Assembly (NCBI GenBank): GCA_963082875.1
Contig: OY720098.1
Location: 13,826,001-13,890,000, forward strand
Length of the DNA stretch: 64,000 nucleotides
DNA from: Corella eumyota
Taxonomy: Eukaryota > Chordata > Ascidiacea > Phlebobranchia > Corellidae
Direction: 5' to 3'
Below are positions 27,533 to 38,049 of this stretch, in pieces (position 1 is the first letter of the stretch; every line of letters begins with the position of its first letter). The notes under the pieces are model-generated. The model saw nothing but the letters and a program-made list of their open reading frames with translations. It had not been told where the DNA came from and searched no databases. The translations under genes were made by a program, and so were the position numbers.

Positions 27533-27806
27533 AGCGTGGTGTAGTGGTCAAAAGACTTTTTACACTACATGAGGTCCTGGGTTCAATCCCCACTGCTTTC
27601 ATGCTGAAGCACATTTAAGTAAGGTACTATAAACGGTATGAACTCTTGCTAAGCCAATACTTATTCAGCAGCATATTTATCGGTAATTATTATTTATAAT
27701 ATCCAAATTTGACAAAGGCAACTTAAGACTGGGTCCAAGTAACCAAGTTATTCTATGTTTAGGTCACGCATTCGACCTTTTAACATCGAGGATAAACATA
27801 TAAAAA
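27533..27806 (+). repeat. tRNA-derived SINE, near full length
   Basis: The head has a box A-like TGGTGTAGTGG (27537-27547) and a box B-like GGTTCAATCC (27580-27589), spaced as in a tRNA-type RNA polymerase III promoter. The body of about 200 bp recurs elsewhere in the window: a 'gcaactTAAGACTGGGTCC' segment, then 'TTCTATGTTTAGG' and a CGAGGATAAA tail. It lies in the intron between CFAP44-like exons 2 and 3. Ascidian genomes carry tRNA-SINEs of this general kind; I think this is one, from memory. Confidence 0.75.
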
Positions 27807-27823
27807 CTAAACCATACACTTAC

Positions 27824-27933
27824 TTAATAAGAACGTTAGAAAGCTTATAAGAATGTGAAGTATCAGCAGAAGTTAGATCTGTTATCTCAATCACTTTTCC
27901 ATTACTGCATTCATCCAATAAAGTGGTCTCCAA
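27824..27933 (-). CDS. CFAP44: CFAP44-like exon 2 (propeller blade to linker)
   Basis: The minus strand shows a T-rich tract and AG acceptor, a 110-bp open exon and a GTAAGTG donor. It reads L-E-T-T-L-L-D-E-C-S-N-G-K-V-I-E-I and onward to S-Y-K-L-S-N-V-L-I, ending with two bases of a split lysine codon. The pattern of a strand ending in 'C.NG.V.E' followed by an aspartate-rich turn and a Y-K-L strand fits the position after the previous exon's WD blade in CFAP44. The incoming phase (0) and outgoing phase agree with both neighbouring exons. The 342-bp upstream intron carries SINE fragments and the 715-bp downstream intron carries a SINE of about 270 bp. Confidence 0.7.
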
Positions 27934-28021
27934 CTTTATAAAATACCAAAAAAAACATTATCTTTAACTTTAACAAAAATAGTTAATGTGTTATTTTAAA
28001 GCATTTTGTAACATAAGTTAA

Positions 28022-28138
28022 TTGCTAGCCATGCAGTCTGCATCTGGCAAAGTCAACTCAAGACTGGGTCAGGTAACCACCATTACTTTGTGTTTAGGCC
28101 GTTGAGTTGCCCTTTTCACTTTAAGATGTAAATAAAAA
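28022..28138 (+). repeat. SINE 3' fragment
   Basis: It matches the tail of the SINE at 27533-27806: 'GGCAAAGTCAACTCAAGACT', then a GGTAACC stretch, 'TTTGTGTTTAGGCC' and a poly-A-like end. The tRNA head is absent. It lies in the intron between CFAP44-like exons 1 and 2. Confidence 0.65.
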
Positions 28139-28215
28139 CAATCCCAAACTGCTAAAGGCAACTCCAGACTAAGTCAGAATAACAAATGTTACTCTTTGGG
28201 CCTTTAGGTTAATAT
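28139..28215 (+). repeat. Second SINE 3' fragment, directly adjacent
   Basis: It starts CCCAAACTGCTAAAGGCAAC and continues through a degenerate ACTAAGTCAG and TTACTCTTTGGGCC to TTTAGG, the same tail order as the other SINE copies. It directly follows the previous fragment, either as a tandem tail duplication or as two insertions. Confidence 0.6.
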
Positions 28216-28275
28216 TACTACATCAAAGATATTAAAATGGAAATAAAACAAAATTGAACAAAAATTTGAACTCAC

Positions 28276-28461
28276 AAAGCCACCTGGTGACCACTCAAGC
28301 GAGGTGACTTCACCAGGAATATTCACGAAACCCATCGAGTTATATTCATTATCCTCTACACTTAAGAAAAACACGGTGTGGTCGGTACTTCCAGTTGCTA
28401 ATATTTCACCACTGTTGTTAAATGACATTGCTGTTATGTTGCTTGAGTGGGGTTTCATTGC
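28276..28461 (-). CDS. CFAP44: CFAP44-like exon 1 of those seen (WD-repeat blade)
   Basis: This 186-bp internal exon encodes 62 residues in phase 0 at both ends, between a TGTTTACAG acceptor and a consensus GTGAGT donor. The sequence contains H-S-S-N-I-T-A-M-S-F-N-N-S-G-E-I-L-A-T-G-S, then T-D-H-T-V-F-F-L-S-V, a clear WD40 blade in which the terminal WD is replaced by F-L. It continues to I-P-G-E-V-T-S-L-E-W-S-P-G-G-F, the start of the next blade. The T-V-F-F-x-x-V plus 'G(F/Y)V..PG.V' order is what I recall of CFAP44/WDR52. The methionine at 28458 is internal, not a start. No upstream exon was recognised to its right. A related WD protein such as CFAP43 is the main alternative. Confidence 0.75.
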
Positions 28462-28495
28462 CTGTAAACAGTAAAAATAGTTAGTAAAACCTTTT

Positions 28496-28735
28496 TTTTA
28501 TTTATATCTTTATCCTCGATGTGGGAAAATCGAATGCGCGACTTAAACATAGAGTAACATCAGTTACTCCAACCCAGTCTCGAGTTGCCTGTGGCAGTTT
28601 GGGATAGTATATTGATTATAATTGCCTGGTGATTAAGCTGCTGATTAAATGCTGGCTTAGCAGGAGTTTATATCGTTTATAGCGCTTACTCAAGGGCGCT
28701 ACAGCATGAAATCAGTAGGGATTAAACCTCACATG
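28496..28735 (-). repeat. tRNA-derived SINE, minus-strand copy
   Basis: Read on the minus strand it gives a box B region (GGTTTAATCCC), then 'TTCATGCTGTAGCGCCC', 'CTGCTAAGCCAGC', a GGCAACTCGAGACTGGG segment, 'TTACTCTATGTTTAAG' and the CGAGGATAAA tail. The order matches the plus-strand copy at 27533. The head is cut off just upstream of box B, where it meets an oppositely oriented head. Confidence 0.75.
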
Positions 28736-28761
28736 AGGTTGTGGGTTTAATCCCTACTGAT
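28711..28761. repeat. Inverted repeat of 18 bp at a head-to-head SINE junction
   Basis: ATCAGTAGGGATTAAACC at 28711-28728 is perfectly complementary to 28744-28761, with 15 bp between. The right arm is part of a plus-strand SINE head fragment (about 28733-28775); the left arm belongs to the minus-strand copy. Transcripts could form a hairpin. Confidence 0.85.
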
Positions 28762-28797
28762 CTCAGTTGTTAGCCTGACTTATGGTAAGCATTTTAA

Positions 28798-28990
28798 ATA
28801 TTGTAATATGGTCGCATCACTTAACTAAGATTTGCCCTTATAATTTATATTTGCGAGGTGCAAACTTTCTTTATATAATGCTACTTTATCTGATTGTTCG
28901 ACCAGCGAGTTGCATTTAAATTATTGTAAGTAAAATGGTCGCAACTCCTAACTAATATTTGCCTGTGATAATTTATCAGCGCACCACAAA
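28798..28990. repeat. Two tandem copies of a ~119-bp repeat
   Basis: 'ATTGTAATATGGTCGCATCA' at about 28800 and 'ATTGTAAGTAAAATGGTCGC' at about 28922 are followed in parallel by CTAA..ATTTGCC and ATAATTTAT. The offset is about 119 bp, with moderate divergence. The family is not recognised; it may be part of a MITE or SINE-like element. Confidence 0.6.
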
Positions 28991-29186
28991 CAGCAGTTTT
29001 ACTTATTTTAAAAGACTTTAAAGTGGACAAACATATGTTTATATATTTACATAGCATATAGTAACATTAAAAGAATGTATTACAAAACCAAAATGTTTAA
29101 ATTATAATCATCTAACAAACAAAGCGTTTCTATAACAATTTATAAATCAAAATTTTTGCATATTCGATACATTTTAATAGAAAGCC

Positions 29187-29454
29187 TTAAAGCCTGTTTA
29201 CAGGGCGTACACAACGCAACGTAATGTAATTTTGCAACCATTTAAAATAAACACAGTTGATCACACATACGAAAGTTTGCGAAAGTTACGTATGATTTCA
29301 AAAAGTTTTGTAGCTGAAGCAAAATTTACGCAAGATTTTCTAAACGGTATAATTTTATTAGATAATTTGTATTTGTTAATACTTAGAACTCGTAAAGTTA
29401 CGTAACGCAACGCAGCGAAACGCAACATTACCTTGTCGTATGAACAGGCCTTAA
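29187..29454. mobile_element. 260-bp MITE-like element with TTAA target duplications
   Basis: TTAA at 29187-29190 and 29451-29454 flank a 260-bp non-coding element. Its ends are imperfect inverted repeats: AGCCTGTTTACAGGGCG on the left, and GGCCTGTTCATACGACAAGG when the right end is reverse-complemented. Both continue into CAACGCAACG/GTTGCG-type sequence. Non-coding size, terminal inverted repeats and TTAA duplications suggest a non-autonomous DNA transposon of the piggyBac-like TTAA class. No transposase is present. Confidence 0.6.
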
Positions 29455-32139
29455 CCCTGGTTTTCTTACCCTAATCATGTAGAAGCCCTAACTCATTCGA
29501 TTTTCAAAAAAAATTGCAGGATTCATGAAATCACGATAATTTTTTTTTAAATGACCTTAAAGTCAACATTATACCATTTTACTTAATTAAAGGCAACTAA
29601 GAACAAAACTGTAAAGAGAAGTCACAAAAAAAAATTTAAAACACGTAACTGGTAGATTCAGCCTTTAAACCTATACAACTTAAAAACTATCAATACTTTC
29701 AGATTGGCATAAAAATTAAGTTTTATGGTGGTTAAATGGTTTACAATTAAACATTTCTTAAAACATTTCTTACACAAGCAATAAATACACCGCTATTATT
29801 TATAATCCCTTTCTAGATATATATATTTTGTACAGGTTTATCAGCAAGTAACCTTTTAATGGCAACTGCAAAAACCATATTTTAAAATGCTAAAATTGAT
29901 GTAAACCAAATTTGGTTTTCGTATTTTAACTTTGGTTTACAGAATATTGATCTTTTTAAAAATAATTCAAAATATACTCATTTCCGCGAGATGGAGATAG
30001 AGGTTATTTCAAATATTTGTATTAACTATTATTCATTGTTTAAAATACTTATGACATTTTTAAAAATGCTTACCATTAAGCAAAATTAAAATTTTAATAA
30101 CAAAATAATAATTTAATTAACAAAAACAAACAAAAATTCAATCCAAACAGTTTTAGTTACTTTTTTTTAAATAATAAAGCAAAGTTAATTTAACATGTTG
30201 AAAAGATGACTATAAATCATAAGAAATAAAATTAATATCAAAAAAATTTCAATAAAACGATTATGTTTTAAAAAAAACGACGTTAGGTATTGTTTAAAAA
30301 AAAACAAATTCAAACACGTTTTAATGAAACGTTATGAAAAATTCAAAAAAGAGACAACGTTATTAAACAATAAAATAAATTAATATTGTATTATTTAGCT
30401 TCAACCATACTTCAATAATAAATTAAACAAAAAAAAAACTTTTTTTTTAAGGATTTTAAAAAGAATTAAAAGTTTTTCATGTTTTTGTCAGTAACATGTT
30501 ATATTAGCATTATAACGTAACAATAAAACAAATAGTTTTATAAAACTTGTATATTTTTGCGTAGTAATTTTAGCGATTTTATCGATAACAGGTCCAAAGG
30601 TTGCAAAGCATATTTAAAAGTGTAATTCTTTAAATATTTTATTTGATTAGATATTTTTTTTAATTTACTTGTTTTAAGGACTATTTTGTGTTATATTTAA
30701 TATTTTAAATATGTTAAACTAATTCTAAAAATATTTAAAACAACATATTATATACTAAAGTATAGAGTGAAGTGCTTAAAAATCGCAAGCAAAATAATTA
30801 AATATACTACTTGTAGTTTCTGTTATTACAACAAAAACTCGAAACTATGGATGCCATAGGCTATCCCATTATTAAAAAATTGTTTAAAATTTTTATTATA
30901 AAAAATATCCACTCTTAAGGGTGCTTCTATCTAAATATAATGGTAGTAAGTTAAAGTATAGGTCTCCAATGTATAAAATGGGGTTTAAATTTTCTCCACA
31001 ATTTTTCACTTTTATTTCAATAATAATATAGGGAGAACATAAATTAATGTATATTTTACTATAAAAGTCCCGGTATTGAAATTTTTTTACAAAATCGTTT
31101 TTTAATTTTAGTTTTGTTTAACCATTACTAAGAATAATTAAAAATGATCCTATTTTTTTACAATTTGTACTATTGGGAAAACACTAAACATGCTATATTT
31201 ATGTAATTTTTTTTCGTTGTACAAATTAAAAAAGTTTTAGTTTGTCAATTTAAAAACGAATTAAAATTGCACTAATTTTTTTTTTACAATTTAAATTCGT
31301 TTATTTAATTTATTTGTAGTTTTTAAAATTGTTTACCATAAAAATATAATAAACTATAAAAATTGATTTACAATTAAAAACCTTTAGCATTTGGAAGATA
31401 TTTGTGAAGTTAAAAAATACACAAAAGTTAAACTACCGGCTAAAATCAGAGGCAACTCGTAGGTAAAATAAATGAAGAGGCTAATTTTGGAAGATCACAA
31501 CACCGCTAGGGGGGATCATTTTTTAAATAAATATTAAGTTCGCAACATTTTTATTTTAGTTTTTCAACTAAATTTTTATTTATTTATTATTGTCTATTTT
31601 CTTTATAATATAAAACGTATTTCGTATATTTTTAAATTCTCATTCTAAAAGACCGTGAATTGACACAATAAAAAGCAAAGTTTCATATCAGATTTCCTTT
31701 ATTGTAGGTGTCTACTAAGTTTAAAACTAAAAACGTGGGGAAAATAATGGTGCAAATTATGTAACAACTGACAATATATTTAAAAGAAAAAATAAAAAAA
31801 ATAAAATTTATTAATCTTCCTTGTTCATTTTGTCAGCTCTTCTATTAAATAACATGAAATGAAATATTAATAAGTATTGTAATAAAGACACAACAGATTA
31901 TAAAGTTTTTGTTAATAATCTATTTAACTTTTTTTTTTTTTTTTGAATAAATATATTTTAAAAGTATATCAAACTTAACTATATGCTAAATAACTACCTA
32001 GAGAGTAAGTCTTATAGCTAAAATTTGAAAATTAAAAACTATTCAAAGATTTTTCAAATTGTTTTAATAAAAACACGAATAATATCATATATCAAAAAAT
32101 TCACCCACCTTCTTGACATATGAAAAATTAATCGATTTA
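29455..32139. other. AT-rich non-coding DNA
   Basis: This is poly-A/T-rich sequence with many homopolymer tracts. No open frame, splice-flanked exon or RNA gene was recognised. It could be upstream intron or intergenic DNA of the CFAP44-like gene; no further WD exon was found by eye. Confidence 0.6.
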
Positions 32140-33845
32140 TCTGGTTGAGCTGCAGCAAAAAAAAACAAAGGCCGCGGAGGTTGCCGCAATCCAAGCAAGT
32201 GGAAGCTGACAAGCTTGGAAAAAAATGCTAGAAGATGGAATAATTTCTACGTTTTTTAGTCCTTGGTGCTCGCCAGTGGTGTTGGTGAAAAAAAGGATGG
32301 CACAACTCGGTTCTGTGTGAATTACCGCCAATTGAAAAATATATTTAAAAAGGGTTCATATCCCTTGCCAAGAATAAATTTTATCTTAGATGCAGTCAGC
32401 GAGTCAAAATAGTTTGCCACGTTTGACTTGAAGTGCGGTTATTGGCAGGTGCTGGTTGACCCAGTTGATAAAAAAGAAAAAGGTTGATAAAAAAAAACGC
32501 CTTCTTAAGTGGAAATGGATGATATCATTTTTACGTAATGCCATTTGAACTCTGTGGTAGTACAAGTAGGTTTGAGAGATTGATGGAACAAGTGTTGCAA
32601 GGTATACCATCGTCTGTTTGTCTCGTATACTTGGATGATATATTAATCTACGCTAAAACGTTTAACCAACTTTATGAAAACCTGGAAATGGTTTTTAAAC
32701 GTCTAGTAAACGAAAACCTCATGCTAAATTCAGTAAAGTGTAACTTATTTTGCAATAAAGTATAATACTTGGGACACGTCATTTGGCCAATGGAATATCA
32801 ACATCACCAGAAAAAGTAAGAGCTGTTAAGGAATGGCCACAACCAACCAACCTTAAGCAATTGCAGAGCTTTCTGGGATTAGAATCTTACTATAACAGTT
32901 TATACAAAATTTTGCGGATTCAGCTCAACCGTTGTATGGTCTTTTGGAAAAAAATTTGAACGCAGGATTGCACATTTATTTGAACGCAGGATTGCACAAA
33001 TTTTTTTAAAAACTTAAAGCTTGGTATTTACAGCACCAGTTTTTAGCTTTGCGACCCCTAACGGTCAGTATATTATTGACGCTGACGCCAGTGATAGCGC
33101 CATAGAAGCTGTGTTGAGCCAACGCAACGAAACCGGAAGCGAATGTGTTATTGAATGCCTTTTCAAGACAAGAAAGAAACTATTCCACAACCCGAAAAAA
33201 AGCTTTTGGCAATTGTTAGATCCGTAGAACATTTTCATTTTTATATTTACGTCGAACAGTGCATATAAGCAGTGACTATGGCTCCCTAAAATGGCTTTTG
33301 AATTTTAAAAATCCAAACGGTCAAATGGTTCGCTGGCTTGAAAGGCTGGAGCAATACAACATTAAAATCTTTCATCGTTCTGGTGTACAACATAATATTG
33401 CAGATGCATTGTTGCTCAGACCGTGCATAGCTGATAACTGCTACTACTGTAGTCGAGCAGAAAGTTCATTTTTACCAATTGATACTTGTGTTTATTCGTG
33501 TATCTCATCTGCGTAAGGCTCACCTAGGCAACATCGACGTAAAATGTATTTTGCTGTGGAAGGATGCCAGCGATTTTCGACCCGACTGATGCGGTATATT
33601 GTGTCGGGCATGGGAAAACTCCAATGATACGTACAGAAACAACAATGCAACTAATTGTGCCCAAGTGCCACCAACAATTAATTTTGGATTTAATGCACGG
33701 AAATGCAAGTTCCGGACATTTTAGTATAAAAAAACAAAAGAACGATTGCGGAAAGGACCTTTATATTGCTTTTTATGTTAAGTTTGTTTTCTGCAAAAAA
33801 AATTTAAAAAAAAGTACAACAAACGGATCAGAGCGGACAAAATAA
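32140..33845 (+). mobile_element. Ty3/Gypsy LTR-retrotransposon fossil 1 (RT, RNase H, start of integrase)
   Basis: This is a broken retroelement remnant on the plus strand. Recognisable parts, in order, are the reverse transcriptase fingers and palm (including Y-L-D-D-I-L-I-Y-A), the RNase H domain (D-A-D-A-S-D and later H-N-I-A-D-A-L), and the start of the integrase zinc-binding region. Part order and motif style are typical of animal Ty3/Gypsy elements. No Gag, protease or terminal repeats were found at this locus. It carries roughly ten breaks and is clearly inactive. Intact motif cores suggest moderate rather than very great age. Confidence 0.85.
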
Positions 33846-34499
33846 GGTCATTTTCCTATGTCTGCCAGCATATGATCTTACGACGATGACGTCATGCGTC
33901 ACGTGACCCGCGAGCGTTAGGACTTATTCTATTTACTTTTAAATCCAGATATCTCAAAACTACTTGACCAAAATTTATTTTTTGCGTGCCCTAAAAAATC
34001 GTCGCTATTTGTTATGTAGAGCCAGCTTGAACTGTGTTTAACTTCCTATTCAGTTGGACTGTATTATTTTATAAATTCAAAGAATATCGGTTAATAGTGT
34101 AACCCCTTGGATATACAAAATGTAAATTTATAGTTTTTTTTGTGTGTTTTCCCGCGCGATTTAATTCTGACAGTTAGTATATTTTTTGGTTCCCTAAAAC
34201 ACACGCCTATTTTTACTTTGCCAAGGTTTTTATTTAGAATTAGTTACAGTTAAATACCATTATAAAGAATGTAGTCGATATACGAAAGACGTTTTTTTGT
34301 ATGTAATGAACTCGTAATTATGTTATTCGTTATGTATGTAACCTAGAAACCAGTTTTTGTTGTGTGTACGTGAATAACCGTTTTTGTATATGTGTAATGT
34401 AACTTTCGGGATAACTATGTGATGAACGTGATTGATTAATAAATAGATGTTGTCTGTAGATTCGGTTTGCTATTTTTGACTATTTCTGACGGGTCTTAA
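33846..34499. other. Non-coding spacer with a CRE-like and an E-box-like site
   Basis: No gene is seen. A small CpG-richer patch has the palindrome TGACGTCA (33887-33894) and CACGTG (33900-33905). Such sites can bind CREB/ATF and bHLH factors, but no transcription unit starts nearby, so a function is not claimed. Confidence 0.4.
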
Positions 34500-35990
34500 T
34501 CAACTTGGCAAGATGAAAAGGCTTTGAATAAAAGTAAATTAAGTATAAATAATTTAGATAAAGAGGATAAAAAAACGGGTTTCAAAAAATTAGGTTTTAA
34601 TAAAAATGTATGGAGTTCAGTAAAAGGATATTTATATAAAAGGGTTTAAGATGTAGAGAACTCAGTAAACAGTGTCTCAAATAAAAAAATTAGATGTAGT
34701 GAGTTTAGTAAAATAGTGTTAAATAAAAAGTTTTAGATGTACCGAGTACTGTATAAAGAGGTTTAATCAAAGGGGTTTAAATAAAGGAAGTTCTGATATA
34801 AAAAGTTTAGACAAGGGAAAATAAAGATAGAGTTTAAATGTATGTGATTCAGTAAAAGAGAGTTCAAAAAAAGACGTTTAAATAAAATAAGTTCAAATAT
34901 AAAATGTTCATATAAAGCGGGTTAAGGAAAGGGGTGTAAGGGGTGCATTTTTTTTCATATGTAAGGGGTGCATTTAAAAGGAGTTCAGATAAAAACCTAT
35001 AAATAAAAGAAAGACAAGTATAAATTGTTCAGAAAAAAAGTTTAAAGAAAGGAATCAGATGTAAGGGGTTTAGATAAGAGGTTTAATACAAAAGGTTAAA
35101 ATAAATGAGTTTAAATAAAAGAATTCAAATGTTGGTGTTTTAGTGAAAAATGTGTTTAAATGAAAAGATTCAAATGTAAGGGGTTTAATTAAAAAATTGC
35201 GTCAGATGTAAGGGCTTTAAATAAAGGGTATCAACAAAATGAGTTCAAATGCGAGGGGTTTACCTAAAGGAATTTAAACGTTGGTGTTCAAATAAAAAGG
35301 TTTTAAATAAAAGAAATTCAAGTGTAGTGATTTTAAATAAAAAAAAATTATTGTAGGAGTTTTTTTTATAAAAGGGGTTTATGTGTAAAAAGTTTTAATG
35401 TAATGGGTTTAGATTGGGGTGTTTAAATAAAAGAGTTCAAATAAAAAAGGTTTAAATAAAAAAAATAAAAGGGTTCAGATGTAAAGGGTTTAGTTAAAGG
35501 GTTTAATAGAAAAAAAGTTCAAACAAAAAGGGTTAAAATAAAGTTGAAGTACAATAGGTTTAGATGCAGGAGTTTAAAAAAGATTTAGATGTCAGGGATT
35601 CAGATAAAATAAAATGGTTTAGATGTGGGGATTTTAATAAAAAAAGATTTAAATGAAAGGATTCAGATGTAGGAAGTGGATTAAAAATAGGTTTAAAAAA
35701 ATAATTTAAATAGAAAGACTTTCAGTATAAAGGAGTTCAGATATAAGAAGTCAAAAAGAGATTCAGATGGTTCTGTTAAAAGAATTTCAGTTAAAGGGCT
35801 TTGGATAAAAATTATTCAAGTGTAAAGAGTTTAGATAAAGGGGGTAAAAAAAGGTTCATACGTTAGGGGTTTATTTAAAAAATGTTTGAATAAGGAGATT
35901 TTTAATAAAAGAGGGCCTGATCTTCAAATAAAGTATAAAATGTTTAGATGAAGGAGATAAAAGAAAGAGGTTTAGATATAGGGGTTAACC
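34500..35990. repeat. Degenerate GTTTAAATAAA-type minisatellite, forward orientation
   Basis: Short units of the kind GGGTTTAAATAAAAG and GGGTTCAGATGTAAGG alternate with strong divergence over about 1.5 kb. Unit lengths vary, roughly 11-20 bp. It has no coding content. Confidence 0.8.
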
Positions 35991-36721
35991 AGGGTTAGCG
36001 ATTCCAACAAAATTAAATCAAGTTCACGAAATTTTAAACACTATTTAAAATTACTTTTTAACATAATAACTAAATTTTAAAAAGTAACTGGTTCTTTGAA
36101 TATAGACAGTGCTAGAAAAACTAAACATTGTTTGAGTTAATTTAAAGAAACAAATTTTTGTGTGAAGGATATTTGTCAGTCAATTAGTATCAGAATAAGT
36201 TTGTATAAATTTAAATGCACAAGAGATTTTAAAACTTAGAAACAAATATTTTAGTTACAGATGTAGCGTACTTTAAATCTTGTTTATAATATTAATAAAG
36301 TTTAGTATTAAGATGGCTTACCTAATACATCTCTATTTTAAACACAAAAATCTAAAGAGTTTAAATGTTACACAAGAATACTAAAAAGTCTCATATATTA
36401 AAATGATAAATACTAAAGTGTCTCATATATTTTAAAAAAATGATTTATAGTTTTTCTTGTAATAATATTTTTTTGATTAATTTGTAAAGTATTACCTCTG
36501 ACATAATATTTCCGGAGGTTTTTATAGTGCAACCAATATAAAAATATGGTGAAATTACTGTGGAAAAATTTTATAAAGATAATAAAATGGGTTTAATTTC
36601 TTAGTATCTTTACAAATGGGTGTAATTTCAAATATTTTGTATTTGAATTAAACTTTTTATGTATTTTTAACATTTTTATTAATTAGTTTTTTTTTGCACC
36701 AATAAAAGTAATATTTATTTA

Positions 36722-36850
36722 TAGAGTAGGCTAACTTAAGTTGCCACAAACCTTAGGTTTAAGTTAACTTCAACAGCTTAATATCAAGGGTGTTACAGCA
36801 AAAAAGCATTATAGATTGAAACCAAAATCTTATATAGAAAGGCCAAATGT
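36722..36850 (-). repeat. Degenerate SINE relic
   Basis: 'ATCAAGGGTGTTACAGCA' followed by GATTGAAACC parallels the minus-strand SINE at 28496-28735 ('CTCAAGGGCGCTACAGCATG' then GGATTAAACC). Divergence is high. Confidence 0.45.
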
Positions 36851-37164
36851 TTTATCATTACATTGGTTTATATGAATTCAAACATTTTTACAGTAGGTTA
36901 TATTATTCCTTATTAAATGGTGTGTATTTGACTCAATATCATTGGGAGAAACAACACAGTTTTTTTTAGATTTGTAGAAGTAACAGGTAATTATATTTAT
37001 CATATCACTGATGTTAATAAAGATGGACACAACAACCTATTATTTTAAAATCCATAAGCTGGGTAAAAAATGAATTTGTTTTATTTTTTTTATTAAACAA
37101 TCCTGTATTAAATTGCTTGTTGTTACCTTAACTTATTAATTAACATTTATAAATATGCACTGCC

Positions 37165-37385
37165 TTTTTAGTCAGTGACGTTTAGAACTCAACGTGAGGT
37201 CATTGTTTGATTCTTAATGCTTTTATTCCTTAGTACTGTCACGAGGATGAGACAATTTTTTTCCTAATCCATAACGAATTAGCAGATTAATTAATAGTTA
37301 ATAAAAACCGACGATATCTTTAATTTGCTAAAACCATTATAACATTACTCGGGGTAACAACTTTTATTCTCTGTTTAGAAAGATT
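37165..37385 (+). repeat. Degenerate SINE relic, plus orientation
   Basis: CTCAACGTGAGGTCATTGTT and the following TTAATGC parallel the SINE segment CTACATGAGGTCCTGGGTTC. Later, GGGGTAACAACTTTTATTCT and CTGTTTAGA parallel the tail GTAACCAAGTTATTCTATGT. Order and spacing agree. Confidence 0.5.
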
Positions 37386-38049
37386 GTTTTTTTTACAATA
37401 GTAATAAACTGATCAAAATAAAAAGATTGTTTTTTTTAAAAGGTCGAAATGTTTATTAATTTATTGGAAAATAAGTATTTTATAGTTTTTTTTTATTTAG
37501 GCAAATTGAAATAGGCCTATGTAGACACAGAATATTTTAAAAGAAATAAGATAAGAGAAAATGTAGAGACTTTTGTAACAAGATGATTGTACACTTGTAC
37601 ATAACATAAATGGAAATAAAAAAGCTGATATTATTTTGTAAACTTTAATTTTAGAGTTAGTTTTTTATTGGTAAATCCAGGGGGAGAAAAATAATAAAAT
37701 TAAAAACAGTAAACTTGTCTTCTTTAAGGTGTTTTGTGTTTCTAATATATTAAAATATATTTTTAAAGTGTAAACAAACCACCTTTTGATGGTTTCTTCA
37801 CAAGTTGCTAAGCAGTAAAACTAGTTTTCCTATTGAGTCCAAACATCTTCCACTGGTTCACTTGTAATAGGTATTGATACTAATGTAGTTGCAAATGCTG
37901 TAAAAATAGTTTTGGACAAAAACAAACAATAAATCGATTAAAGTAGTTTAATTTTGTGCAATTGTAATTGTGCAAGTGTTATAACACCACTAAAAACAAA
38001 CAAATTTAAACTGAGTTTGAGTGAATTTAAAAAAAAATACTTTTGTCTA

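Larger units (their letters stand above)
35991..38049. other. AT-rich non-coding DNA with SINE relics
   Basis: No gene was recognised. Two weathered SINE-like stretches are listed separately. The remainder is poly-A/T-rich. Confidence 0.55.

Noticed and set aside
27537-27600. A possible tRNA gene
   Set aside because: Box A and box B are present, but no good acceptor and anticodon stems can be drawn, and the sequence continues into a body shared by other copies. It is a SINE head.
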